DNA of 64,000 nt from Gillisella vitis (lineage in GTDB: Bacteria; Pseudomonadota; Alphaproteobacteria; Rhizobiales; Rhizobiaceae), in assembly GCF_014204625.1 (NCBI RefSeq), contig NZ_JACHLU010000020.1:1-64000 (forward strand). The letters run 5' to 3'. Positions 34,418 to 44,700 of this stretch are shown in pieces. Under the pieces are notes generated by a model. The model searched no databases, had not been told where the DNA came from, and was given only the letters and a program-made list of their open reading frames with translations. How positions within the stretch are numbered: position 1 is the first letter of the stretch; each line of letters begins with the position of its first letter. The translations under genes were made by a program, and so were the position numbers.

Positions 34418-35562
34418 GTGATCGCACACGGCGGGTTCTTTTCTACGTGCAGCATTTGCTGGGCATTGGCCATCTGGCCCGCGCCAGCCGGATTGCCGAG
34501 GCTATGGTTGAGGCAGGGTTTGCGGTGACGCTGGTGACGGGTGGAGCGCCGGTGAAAGGCTTTCCGGGGGCAGGGGTGGCCCATGTCCAATTGCCCGCCG
34601 TGCTTTCGGCCACAGGGTTTTCCGGTCTGGTCGACAGTGATGGATGCCCGGTTGATGAGGCCTTTGAGCAAAACCGCACGGCGCTTTTGCTGGACACTTT
34701 TCAGTCTGTGCAGCCGGATGTGGTGATTGTCGAGGCCTTTCCGTTTGGCCGAAGGCAAGTGCGGTTTGAGCTTTTGCCTTTGCTGGAGGCCATCAAGGCG
34801 ATGCGGCCAAAGCCTCTGCTGTTCAGTTCGGTGCGCGACATTTTGCAGGAAAACCGCAAACCCGGACGGGATCAGGAAACGGCTGATCTGGTGCGTGCGC
34901 ATTTTGATGGTGTGCTGGTGCATGGCGATCCGCATTTTGTGCGGCTGGAAGAAACATTTCCGCTGGCTGCATCCATTGCAGACAAGATTTATTACACCGG
35001 CCTTGTGGCCGCTCCGGCACCAGTTCCGGCAGATGACCTGTTTGATATTGTCGTATCTGCCGGTGGCGGTGCGGTGGGGGCGGCCTTGATTGCGGCAGCG
35101 CTGGAGGCACAGGCGCTGTTGGGCGGCAATGACCGCTGGTGTCTGATCACCGGGCCCAATCTGCCTCAGGCCGATTATGATCGCTTTGCCGCGCAGGCGC
35201 CTGACACGGTTTCACTTTATCGCTTCCGTGCGGATTTTCCTGCCCTCTTGCCTCAGGCAAAACTGTCGGTGTCACAGGCGGGCTATAACACGGTTTGCGA
35301 TGTGCTCAGGGCACACTGCCCGGCATTGCTGGTGCCGTTTGCTGCCGGTGGTGAAACCGAACAGACGGTGCGGGCGCAAAAGCTGCACGCGCTTGGGCTG
35401 GCCGAGGTTGTTGTGGAAGATGGTCTCAACGGTGCCGCTATTGCCACTGCAATGACAAAAGCAAAAGCCCTGCAATTTCCCGATCATCTCACCGTTTCAT
35501 TGAACGGTGCCAGAGAAACCGCAAGGCTGATTGGTGCTTTTCTGGATCAAAGATCCAGTTGA
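34414..35562 (+). CDS. Predicted glycosyltransferase, COG4671 type (second of two)
   Basis: A 382-residue paralogue of the transferase two genes upstream, starting RRVLFYVQHLLGIGHLARASRIAEAM. The C-terminal nucleotide-sugar segment is VSQAGYNTVCDVLRAHCPALLVPF. The ATG overlaps the GT4 stop. The 3' end overlaps the convergent epimerase gene by 16 bp, an unusually tight convergent arrangement. Donor and acceptor unknown. Confidence 0.75.
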   Translation: MSDRTRRVLFYVQHLLGIGHLARASRIAEAMVEAGFAVTLVTGGAPVKGFPGAGVAHVQLPAVLSATGFSGLVDSDGCPVDEAFEQNRTALLLDTFQSVQPDVVIVEAFPFGRRQVRFELLPLLEAIKAMRPKPLLFSSVRDILQENRKPGRDQETADLVRAHFDGVLVHGDPHFVRLEETFPLAASIADKIYYTGLVAAPAPVPADDLFDIVVSAGGGAVGAALIAAALEAQALLGGNDRWCLITGPNLPQADYDRFAAQAPDTVSLYRFRADFPALLPQAKLSVSQAGYNTVCDVLRAHCPALLVPFAAGGETEQTVRAQKLHALGLAEVVVEDGLNGAAIATAMTKAKALQFPDHLTVSLNGARETARLIGAFLDQRSS

Positions 35563-36566
35563 GCATAGTGCTCCCGATACCATTCCACGGTGGCTTTCAC
35601 GCCCTGCTCAAGATTTATCATCGGCTTTGATCCGGTGAGGGCCACGAGCAAATCGGGGCTGGCAAAGGTGCGCGGCACATCGCCTTGCTGCATGGGCAGC
35701 ATCACCCGCTTTGCGGGCTGGCCCATGATGGTTTCCAGCGTTTCAATGAAATCCATCAGTGCCACGGGCTGGCCGCCGCCAATATTGATGACGCGGAAAG
35801 GGGCGTTGTGGGAGAGCGTGTCCAGACCTTCTGGCGCATGAACGCGGTTTTCCTCGGAGGGCGCAATGGCAGACAGGCGCACAATGCTGTCAATCAGATC
35901 GTCAATATAGGTGAAATCGCGGCTCATTTTGCCTTGCCCATAGATCTCGATGGGCTGATCCGCCAGCATGGCTTTCATGAATTTGAACAGGGCCATATCC
36001 GGGCGACCCCAAGGGCCATAGACGGTGAAAAAGCGAAACGCCGTGGTCGGCACCTTGTAAAGATGGGCATAGCTGTGGGCCATCAATTCCATGCCCTTTT
36101 TGGACGCGGCATAAAAGGTCATCGGCTCATCGGCGCGGTCGGTTTCGCGGAAAGGCACTTGCGGGTTTGCGCCGTAAATAGAGGAGGTGGAGGCCAGCAT
36201 CAGATGGCTGATCTGCACTTGCCGGGCAATTTCAACAATGTTCCAGGAACCGATCAGATTGGAGTCCAGATAGGCTTTCGGGTTTTCAAGGCTGTAGCGC
36301 ACCCCGGCTTGCGCCGCGAGATGGATGATGACATCCGGCCTTGCCTCATCCACCGCCTTTTCAAGCGCTGCGCGGTCTTCCAGCATGGCGGTGACGCCGG
36401 TGAAGTTGGCAAATTGCGCAAGCCCTGCATTGCGGGCTTCCTTCAGGCGCAGATTATAATAGGCGGTCATGCCATCATAGCCCGTGACCACATGCCCGTC
36501 CTCAAGAAGGCGGCGGGCCAGATGAAAGCCAATGAAACCTGCGGTGCCGGTGATGAAATAGCGCAC
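35547..36566 (-). CDS. NAD-dependent epimerase, UDP-glucuronate 4-epimerase type (LpsL-like)
   Basis: A 339-residue extended short-chain dehydrogenase. TGTAGFIGFHLARRLL binds NAD, and FYAASKKGMELMAHSYAHLY holds the catalytic Tyr-x3-Lys. The YGPWGRPDMALFKF segment is characteristic of UDP-glucuronate 4-epimerases (such as rhizobial LpsL), which make UDP-galacturonate for lipopolysaccharide or capsule. It starts at an ATG and converges on the glycosyltransferase operon, sharing its last 16 bp. I am fairly sure of the family and less sure of the exact substrate. Confidence 0.85.
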   Translation of the reverse strand: MRYFITGTAGFIGFHLARRLLEDGHVVTGYDGMTAYYNLRLKEARNAGLAQFANFTGVTAMLEDRAALEKAVDEARPDVIIHLAAQAGVRYSLENPKAYLDSNLIGSWNIVEIARQVQISHLMLASTSSIYGANPQVPFRETDRADEPMTFYAASKKGMELMAHSYAHLYKVPTTAFRFFTVYGPWGRPDMALFKFMKAMLADQPIEIYGQGKMSRDFTYIDDLIDSIVRLSAIAPSEENRVHAPEGLDTLSHNAPFRVINIGGGQPVALMDFIETLETIMGQPAKRVMLPMQQGDVPRTFASPDLLVALTGSKPMINLEQGVKATVEWYREHYAQLDL

Positions 36567-36730
36567 GATAAAACCATATTGCTAGGGCGCAAAGCCCGGG
36601 ATGACCTGTTGCCGGACGTTGCATCACGCCCATACCGACGAACACGTCCTATGACCTGACGTTTAACAAAGGGTTGGGTCATCAAGTCAAGGGCAGGGGA
36701 GATAAAAGCAGGCGCGCTTTCGATAAAACC

Positions 36731-36761
36731 AAAGAACCGGCAGTTTTCCTGCCGGTTCTTT
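36731..36761. terminator. Bidirectional intrinsic terminator
   Basis: A perfect 13-bp stem (36731–36743 with 36749–36761) around a TTTTC loop, with an AAAG/CTTT outer stem giving T-runs in both directions. It lies just downstream of the chemoreceptor gene on the minus strand. Confidence 0.85.
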
Positions 36762-36788
36762 GCACGGTTGATCGGGATGATGCGAATT

Positions 36789-39323
36789 TCAAGCAGCGTG
36801 GGCGGCGCGGCCTCTTGTTGCTTGCTCATTGCCCAGATTGAACTGGTTGATCAAGGCCATCAGCGAATCGGCTTCATCGGCCAATTGCCGTGTTGCTGCA
36901 TTGGTCTCTTCCACCATGGCAGCATTGCGCTGGGTCATCTGATCCATGCCGTTCACGGCAGAGTTAACTTCGCCAAGGGCGGTGGACTGGTCGCGGCTTG
37001 CCAAGGCAATGGCTTCAACCCGTTCAGACACGGTGACGATCTTGGTGGAGATTTCTGCCAGAACAACGCCAGTGCGCTGCACCAGTTCAGCGCCCGAGGC
37101 CACTTCCGTGCTGGAGGCGGTGATCAGCCCCTTGATCTGCTGGGCAGCTCCTGCCGAACGCTGGGCGAGTTCACGCACTTCCTGCGCCACCACTGCAAAG
37201 CCCCGGCCAGCCTCTCCAGCCCTTGCGGCTTCAATGCCGGCGTTTAATGCCAGAAGATTGGTCTGGAAAGCAATTTCGTCAATCACATCAATAATCTGGA
37301 CAATCTGGCCTGAAGCGTTCTCAATGCGCCCCATGGCGTCAATGGCACTGGCAACAACATTGGATGATGTATCGGCAGCGCCCTTGGTTTCAGCAACGAT
37401 TGCATTGGCTTCATGGGCTTTTTCAGCGGAGAGCTTGACCGTTGTGGTGATTTCTTCAACGGCCGCTGCTGTCTGTTCCAATGATGCAGCCTGCTGCTCG
37501 GTGCGTTTGGCCAGCTCGTCGGCAGCCGCGCTCATTTCGCCGGCATTGCGCTGGATCGAATAGGTATTGGAGCGAATCTGCCGGATTGTATCCTGAAGGT
37601 GCTTGAGTGAAGTGTTGAAATCGGTCCGCAACTGCTCAAGCCGGCCGGTGAAGGGTGTGTCGATGGTGGAGGAAATATCGCCTTGTGCCAGACGTCCAAG
37701 GCCGGACGCCAGCGCATTGACTGCAAATTCAATCTGCCGGTCAACCTCCTGCTTTTCCAGATCGTTGCGTTTGCGCTGTTCTTCGGCCTGGTCACGCTCT
37801 GCCTCGCTGCGATGCTCAATCTCGATTTTCGAGAGGGCGTTTTGTTTGAACACACCGAGGGCGCGGGCCATTTCACCGATTTCATCGACGCGGGTTTCAC
37901 CATTGATTTTGGTATCCAGCACGCCATCGGCCAAGCGGCGCATGGCGGCTGTGATCTGGCCAATCGGCCCTTTGAAGGTGATGACAAGACCAATACCGGC
38001 AAAGATCGAAATGATGATGCCGAGGCTCATCGCACCAATGGAGATGGAGTTGACATCGCGGCGCTCTGCGTTGGCGCTGTTCTTTTGCAACTGTGCAAAA
38101 GAGGTCAGTTGCTGCCAGGTACGGTCCAGATCTGTATTGGCTTTCTCAAAGCTCTGGATGCGCTGCTCGTGAATTTTCACTAGCTTCGGGCTGGCCTCTT
38201 CCATCGTATCGACGGCCTTGCCGATGTTGGTTTGCAAGTCTTCGAAAAAGTCCAGTGAGCTTGCGCTGCCAGCCAGCGTGGCGAGATTGCTGCGAATGCT
38301 GATGAATTCGTCGGCCAGAAGTCTCAGATTGTTTTCATTGGGGAGCAGCATGAAGCTTGCTGCGGTAATTTGAATGGAGTACCCGGCATTGAGCAAGGCT
38401 CGCCCGTCTTCTTGCACAGCCTGCGCCTGTGATAATTGCCGATCCAGTTCGCCGAACCGTTTTGTCGCGTCTTTCATTTTTTGCTGGGCGGCAAGGCCGA
38501 GATAGGCAGAAAGCTGGACGAAGTTCCGCAATTTTGCCGCCATCGCATCGGCCGCCTCTGGCGATTTGTCGCTGGCTGCAACCATGTCAGATAGCTCTAC
38601 CAGAATATTACCGATGGTTTTGGCGGCGGATTTGTTTTTCTCCGGCAGGGCCATTTCCAGCAGACTGCGCCGGGTTTTCATTTCCGCCATATTTTTGCTG
38701 ATCAGGGCAAATTTTTCTTCCGGTGTTGGCAATTTGCCGAAGCTGCGGTTGATGTCGCCCAGAAATGTGCTGGTCTGCTCAATGGTATCGGCGTCGCGCA
38801 AAAGCTGTTTTGCGGCCTTGTCATCATTCTGGATAGAGCTTGAGAGGGCGTATATCTGCTTGCTAAGGCTTAGCTGCGACTGAACAATCGCATCAACGCC
38901 TTTTTTCATCTGTTGCGTGAGATCCTGTTCCGTTTGGTGCAAAGACCATAAGGTTCCGACATGGGCAAAGACACCATCGACCATGGTGGTGGCCTGCTGC
39001 AATTGCGCAAGCCCCTCTGCGTCCGCACCGAGCTGCTCCTGCGTTGTTTTCAACAGTTGCTGTGTGGTTTTCAGATTGTCTGTCACTGCATCACGGTTTT
39101 GCACGGATGCATTGTCGAGGAATTTGGCCATCGATGCAGACACATCGCGGAACCCGCTCAAGGATTGCAAGACGCTGTTTGAAATCTCCATCCTGCCCTG
39201 CAACAGGCCGGATGCGTAAAGGCCGGTAAATCCGACCGCGCTGATGCTGATGACAAAGGGCAAAATAAAGATCAGCACTTTTGTCTGAATACGGAAACGT
39301 GACAGCAGTTGATCAACAAACAT
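36789..39323 (-). CDS. Methyl-accepting chemotaxis protein with a long periplasmic domain
   Basis: An 844-residue chemoreceptor. A first membrane helix (about 15–37) is followed by an all-helical periplasmic domain of about 390 residues, of the size and type of helical bimodular sensor domains. A second helix (about 430–452) leads into a HAMP domain (RLADGVLDTKINGETRVDEIGEMAR). The signalling tip (IDEIAFQTNLLALNAGIEAARAGEAGRGFAVVAQ family motif, near residues 680–715) is conserved. The C-terminus (RGRAAHAA) lacks the NWETF-like pentapeptide for CheR/CheB, so adaptation probably relies on other receptors. I start at the ATG preceded by GGAGGAG. No chemotaxis genes are adjacent. Ligand unknown. 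Confidence 0.9.
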   Translation of the reverse strand: MFVDQLLSRFRIQTKVLIFILPFVISISAVGFTGLYASGLLQGRMEISNSVLQSLSGFRDVSASMAKFLDNASVQNRDAVTDNLKTTQQLLKTTQEQLGADAEGLAQLQQATTMVDGVFAHVGTLWSLHQTEQDLTQQMKKGVDAIVQSQLSLSKQIYALSSSIQNDDKAAKQLLRDADTIEQTSTFLGDINRSFGKLPTPEEKFALISKNMAEMKTRRSLLEMALPEKNKSAAKTIGNILVELSDMVAASDKSPEAADAMAAKLRNFVQLSAYLGLAAQQKMKDATKRFGELDRQLSQAQAVQEDGRALLNAGYSIQITAASFMLLPNENNLRLLADEFISIRSNLATLAGSASSLDFFEDLQTNIGKAVDTMEEASPKLVKIHEQRIQSFEKANTDLDRTWQQLTSFAQLQKNSANAERRDVNSISIGAMSLGIIISIFAGIGLVITFKGPIGQITAAMRRLADGVLDTKINGETRVDEIGEMARALGVFKQNALSKIEIEHRSEAERDQAEEQRKRNDLEKQEVDRQIEFAVNALASGLGRLAQGDISSTIDTPFTGRLEQLRTDFNTSLKHLQDTIRQIRSNTYSIQRNAGEMSAAADELAKRTEQQAASLEQTAAAVEEITTTVKLSAEKAHEANAIVAETKGAADTSSNVVASAIDAMGRIENASGQIVQIIDVIDEIAFQTNLLALNAGIEAARAGEAGRGFAVVAQEVRELAQRSAGAAQQIKGLITASSTEVASGAELVQRTGVVLAEISTKIVTVSERVEAIALASRDQSTALGEVNSAVNGMDQMTQRNAAMVEETNAATRQLADEADSLMALINQFNLGNEQATRGRAAHAA

Positions 39324-39633
39324 TGTGTCTAGGCTCCTCCAAAAGCCATGGCACTGCAAACATATATCTTGTATTTGCAATGAGCCGTGTAGCTATGCCT
39401 GTTTTCAGCGGGCATCAGGTTCAGTCAGATCAGTTCGTGACACAATTATTGTGTCTGGCATATTGCGTCTGGCATTGTGTCCGGCACTGGCGGTCAGCCG
39501 ACATCATCGTCAACAAGAAATCTAGGAAGTTTAGATTAAGATAGATTTAAGCTACGGCCGCTTCACCCCCGGGTTTTCGGGGTTTATCAGAGGAAATTAA
39601 CGGATGTTATTTCGAATATTCAAATATTTAAAG
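39324..39633. promoter_or_regulatory. Upstream region of the chemoreceptor gene
   Basis: A 310-bp spacer. It holds three direct repeats of ATTGYGTCYGGC (39448–39459, 39462–39473, 39474–39485), about 125–165 bp upstream of the receptor start, and a short GC hairpin near 39566–39582 that lacks a T-run and may end the pbpC transcript. The right part (39590–39633) is AT-rich. No gene is supported. Confidence 0.4.
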
Positions 39634-41721
39634 TCAATGAAGAAAAACACCGACGCTGGCTGTGCGCCCGATGGCATCAATCACGGTCAGGGTTGAATAA
39701 CCACTGCCCTGTGGCACCCATGTTGTTGTGCGGGTGCGAACTATATCGGGCAGGGGCTGGCCATTGGCAAGCCAGCGGAACGGTGCCCGGCCCGCCTGTA
39801 ATTTGAGTGCAAGGGGAAGCGATTGACCATCTGGGCCTTTGCCCAGTTCCACCTGCGCGCCCTCTGGCGGGTAGATGATGACGGGTGCTTTCTCGCCAGA
39901 TTTGATGGCAATCAGCCCATTGGCTTCCCGCGAAAACCGTTTGAGACCAGTTGGCAGATCGGCCTGCTTTGGATGTGTCGCTCCGGCTGGCGGAGCGGGT
40001 AGGGGCACAGGGGCAAGGCCGGAGCGGGCAAACGCCTCAAACAGAATGGGGGCTGCTGTGCCATAGCCGGTCAAACCGGGAATGGCGCTGTTATCCGGCC
40101 TGCCAACCCAGACACCAATGACGGTGCGGCCATCATAGCCAATGGACCAGCCATCGCGGTAGCCATAGCTGGTGCCGGTTTTATAGGCGATGCGCCCGGT
40201 TGGGTTCCCCAGCGGCGGGGCAACGCCAGACAGAATATCGGTGACGCTCCAGGCCGCAGCCTGATCAAGCAAGGGCTCTGGTTGCGTCTGCTCATTGTGT
40301 GCGGCTATGCAGTCTTTCAGGCGCAGACCGCTGCCCTGGCGGGCAAGAGCGGTATAAAGCCCCATCAGGTCTCTCAGGGTGGTGCCTGCCCCGCCAAGCG
40401 CCAGCGCCAGCCCCGGCGCATCCTGTGACGGCAGCTCAATTTTAATATTGGCTTTGCGCAGTCGTGAAAGCATCTGTGAAGGGCCAACAGCATTCAGCAA
40501 GCGCACCGCAGGCACATTCAGCGACAATTGCAGGGCGGAGCGCACAGTGACATCGCCCTGATAGCTCATGTCAAAGTTTTTGGGCCGATAGCCAAAGAAA
40601 TCGGCAGGCCGGTCTTCAATCATGGTTTCCTGCGCCACGAGTCCTTGTTCAAAGGCCAGACCGTAAATCAGCGGTTTCAGGGTGGAGCCGGGGGAGCGCT
40701 CCATGCGCGTCATGTCGATCCAGCCGGAGCGGCTGGCATCAAGATAGCTGGCTGAGCCAACATGCGCCAGAATATCGCCTGTCTGACTATCCGCCACCAT
40801 GATGGCGACCGATACCTTTGGCGGAAGGCGCTGGGCCGCCTGCCGTGCCACGGCCTCCATCGCCACCTGTATGTTTTTACGCAAGGTGGTTGGGTAAAGC
40901 GGACTTTCAGGCCGTCTACGGCGTTTGGCATCGGCCAGATTGGCTGCCAGCAAGGGCAGTTCCAGCCGGTGTTTTGGCAGATGTGCTGCGTTCGCAAGTT
41001 CAGCATCCATGGGCGAGACAATGCCAGCCGTTTGCATCCGCGCCAGAACCCGCTCGCGGGCATGAAGGGCGTTGTCGGAAAAGCGATCTGGCCTGCGCCG
41101 CTCCGGCAACTGCGGCAGGGCCACCAGCAGAGCTGCCTCCGCCGGGGTCAGGTGTTTGGGCTCCTTGTTGAAATAGGCAAGGCTTGCGGCCCGCACCCCT
41201 TCCAGATTGCCGCCGTATGGGGCGTGGGTCAGGTAAAGATCAAGAATTTGCGCCTTGCTCAAGCGCCGTTCTATCTGTACGGCACGGGCCATTTGCAGCA
41301 ATTTGACCGGAAAGGAACGGGCTTTGCGCGGCTCGATCAAACGCGCCACCTGCATCGACAGGGTCGAGGCACCCGATACAATCCGGCCATGGCGGATCAA
41401 TTGAAAAGCAGCACGGCCAATGGCCAGCGGGTCCAGACCCGAATGCTGATAAAACCGCCGGTCCTCATAGGCAATCACCATGCGGATTAACAGAGGATCG
41501 ACATCGCTTGCCGAGGTTTTCAGCCGCCAGCGTCCTTCCGGCGTGGTGAAGGCGCGCAGCAATTGTCCATCCGCATCCTGCATCTCGGCAGAGTTTGGGC
41601 CCGCCATATCAATCGGTGGCGGAAAGGCACGATCAAGCCAGTCGAGCGCAAAGCCGCAAAGCCCCACCAGCACAAGGCAGGTTAATCCCAATACGCCAAT
41701 GGTTTGACCTCGTCGTGTCAC
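39634..41721 (-). CDS. pbpC: Penicillin-binding protein 1C (bifunctional peptidoglycan synthase)
   Basis: A 695-residue class A penicillin-binding protein. An N-terminal membrane anchor (IGVLGLTCLVLVGLCGFAL) is followed by a GT51 transglycosylase domain (EDRRFYQHSGLDP; GASTLSMQVARLI) and a transpeptidase domain (SPGSTLKP with Ser346 and Lys349; SLN; KTGTSYGYRDGW with Lys514). A C-terminal beta domain (about 600–695) is typical of the PBP1C branch. It starts at GTG overlapping the stop of the upstream alpha-2-macroglobulin gene (GTGA). Pairing of these two genes is a common bacterial arrangement thought to link cell-wall repair with defence against proteases. Confidence 0.93.
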   Translation of the reverse strand: MTRRGQTIGVLGLTCLVLVGLCGFALDWLDRAFPPPIDMAGPNSAEMQDADGQLLRAFTTPEGRWRLKTSASDVDPLLIRMVIAYEDRRFYQHSGLDPLAIGRAAFQLIRHGRIVSGASTLSMQVARLIEPRKARSFPVKLLQMARAVQIERRLSKAQILDLYLTHAPYGGNLEGVRAASLAYFNKEPKHLTPAEAALLVALPQLPERRRPDRFSDNALHARERVLARMQTAGIVSPMDAELANAAHLPKHRLELPLLAANLADAKRRRRPESPLYPTTLRKNIQVAMEAVARQAAQRLPPKVSVAIMVADSQTGDILAHVGSASYLDASRSGWIDMTRMERSPGSTLKPLIYGLAFEQGLVAQETMIEDRPADFFGYRPKNFDMSYQGDVTVRSALQLSLNVPAVRLLNAVGPSQMLSRLRKANIKIELPSQDAPGLALALGGAGTTLRDLMGLYTALARQGSGLRLKDCIAAHNEQTQPEPLLDQAAAWSVTDILSGVAPPLGNPTGRIAYKTGTSYGYRDGWSIGYDGRTVIGVWVGRPDNSAIPGLTGYGTAAPILFEAFARSGLAPVPLPAPPAGATHPKQADLPTGLKRFSREANGLIAIKSGEKAPVIIYPPEGAQVELGKGPDGQSLPLALKLQAGRAPFRWLANGQPLPDIVRTRTTTWVPQGSGYSTLTVIDAIGRTASVGVFLH

Positions 41722-44700
41722 GGATTGGCTTTGACCTCCATGTGGCCAACGGCTGTGCGGGCGTAGCGTTGCGGGCGATACATGTCTTCCACCGTTGCCG
41801 CCGGATGATCGTAGATGCCGGGGGTCACAGCCCGCACCACATAGGCCAGCACCATTTCGCCATTGTCCTGCCGTGTGCTGTCAAGAGCTGCCACAAAACG
41901 GTCGTTGCGAAATTCCAGATGGGCTGCCTGCGTATCACCCACCCAATCAAAATTGGCGAGGTCAGCACTGCCCACCAGCGCGGGATTGTCTATTTCAAAC
42001 CCGGCAGGCAGAAGATCAGTGACCAGCAATTGCGTGGGAATGGCCTTGTCCTGTGCAATTTTCAGCACCACCACATAGCGCTCATTCTGCTGTGCTGCAC
42101 TGATATTCACCGGCTCGCCTGCGAGCGTGTAATAGCGTCTTTCAATCGTAAAACCGGCGCTTGCCGCTGGCAGCGGATAGCGGGGCGAGGCAACCGTGGT
42201 GACGGTGGCCATCAATGGCTCCTGACTGGTATTTTGCACGGTGACTGGCTGTTTGACCAGTGCATCGCCTTCCATCCGTGCCCGATAGGCTCCGGTTTTC
42301 ACTGTGCCATCGACGGTGACACTCATGCCGTCATCGCCCTTGTCAACGGCGCGCGCGGCCAGAAGCAGCCAGCTTTGCTCCTGCGTGCTGGTTACGTCCC
42401 TGCTGTTCCAGTCCTTGAGCACGGCTTGGCTGAGAGCGGGAAGGATCGCAGGCACGGGGCGAGATTCGGCAGCCAGTGCCAGAATGGCGGCACCATCGCG
42501 CAGTTGCGAACCATAATCAGAGCGCTCAAGGCTGACCGGGGTGATGGAGCCCTGTTCCGACATGGCAGCGGCGGCGGCAAAAATACTCGCGGCCCGCGCA
42601 GGATCACCATAGAGCGACAGGGCCGCCGCCAGATGCGCCTTGGCAAGCGGGGTGGGAAAGCGGTCCAGCATCGTATCGGCATAATAGCGTAAATCGCTGA
42701 TAGCCGCTTTGCGATTGCGGGCCAGAACATAGAGCGCATAGGCAATATCATTGCCCTTTGCCACCACATCGGTCTCATAGGACAGCTTGTTGGAGAGATT
42801 ATCCAGCGCCTGCACCAGCGCATTATCCGGCACATCAAAGCCCTTTTCACGGGCACGGGTCAGAAAATCGCTGACATAGGCATCCAGCCATAGATCTTCT
42901 GATCCCGGTGCCCACAGGCCAAAGCTGCCAGCCGCAGCCTGATAGGACAGAACCCGATAGATCGCGTCCTGCACCCGGCGCTTGATCTCAGTGTCATCCG
43001 GCAAGCCTGCAACCGAGGCCATGTCGTTGAAATACAGCAGCGGTAAGGCGCGGCTGGTGGTTTGCTCGGCACAGCCGAAAGGATAGCGGTCGAGACTGGT
43101 GAGCAGGGCGGCGATGTCAAAACTGCCGCCGCGCGACACCGACAGACTGACGGATGCGCCCGCCATGATGCTATCGGCCAGAAGATCACTGTTCACGCTC
43201 AGGCTTTGTCCTGCTGCCAGCGGTATGTCACGCCGGGTTGTGACGGGCAAGGAGGCCGGACGCACAGGCACAGCCAATGTCTGGCTAAGCGACAGGCCAT
43301 TGCCACTGCTAAGTGCCACTGTCACCGCACCATCGCCAGTTTCCACGGCGGTTATCGGCACTGTCAGGCTGGTTTTTCCGCCTGTGGCCAGAGCCAGCGT
43401 TTTTTGCATATCCGTGGCAATTGCGGCATTGCCGCTGACAGAAAGATGATAGTCACCGCCTAGTGCATCGGCTGCCGCCAGATCAAGACGCAAGGTTGAA
43501 ACATCGCCGGGAGCCAGAAAGCGTGGCAGCGACGCGGTGATCACCACAGGATCGCGGACAATCACATCGCTGCTGGCATGGCCAACGCCGGTGCGCGACC
43601 AGGCAACGGCCATGATCCGCACGGTGCCGTTAAATTGCGGAATATCGAAAGCAATGTCGGCCTTGCCATTGCGGTCAAGCTTGACGGGGCCAGAGAAGAA
43701 CGCCACCAGCTTTTCCTTCGGTGGGCTGGCGTGCAAGGCCATCATGCCGCCGTCGCCACCGCTGCGCAAAGCGCCGGTGTCGCCCAGCGAGCCATCAATC
43801 AGACGTCCATAGAGATCGCGCATTTCAATGCCGAGCCTGCGCTGGCCAAAATACCAGCTTTCCGGGTCGGGGGTCTGATAGCGGGTGAGATTGAGAATGC
43901 CCACATCCACGGCCGCCACCATGACATAGGCGTCATTGCCGCCGCCTGTGACAGAAACGGGAATGCTCAAGGCCTGCCGGGGCTGCATGTGCGGCGGAGG
44001 GCTGAGCTTGACCGATAATTTGCGTGGACCGGGATCAACATTCAGCCATGTGACGCCTATGGCGCGGGAGGGCATTCGGCTTTCCTGCGCGTCACCGGGA
44101 CGCCACAGCGTTGCGGTGACATAGCTGCCCGCACCGAGATTTTCGGTCACGGGAATATCAATTTCGCTGTCGCCTTCCGGCACGCTGGCCGTCTGGGTGG
44201 AAATCAGCGATTCGGAGCCAATGGTCAGCAAAACCTCGCCCGCATAATGGGCTGAAATTTTCAGCTTGGCCGTTTCGCCGGTCTTGTAGGCTGGCTTGTC
44301 AAGGGCAATGTCCAGCGCATCCGGGGTTTCGCTTGAGCTGGCTTGCACAAACCAGCCTGCGTTGAAATCGATGCTGCTGGCGGCCGCGAGCGGACCTTCG
44401 CCGTCTACCTCCAGACGATAGCGGCCCCAGCCGACGGCAACGGGCAGGTCGGTGCCATCCGCATGGATGTCGATGACCCCATTGGCCACCTGTTTGGTGG
44501 TGGTGATCGGCTCATACCGCCACGAACTGCCGTCTCGATACCATTGATAATTGCGCTCCAGCTGCACAAGCTTCCAGCGCGCGCCTGCGCTGGCTTCGGC
44601 CTGACCGTCGGCATTCAATGCGATGACGCGGAAATGGCCGGTGGTATTTTCACCGAGATCACCGGAAAACTCCGGCTTGATGCCAATCTTCGGCTGTTCG

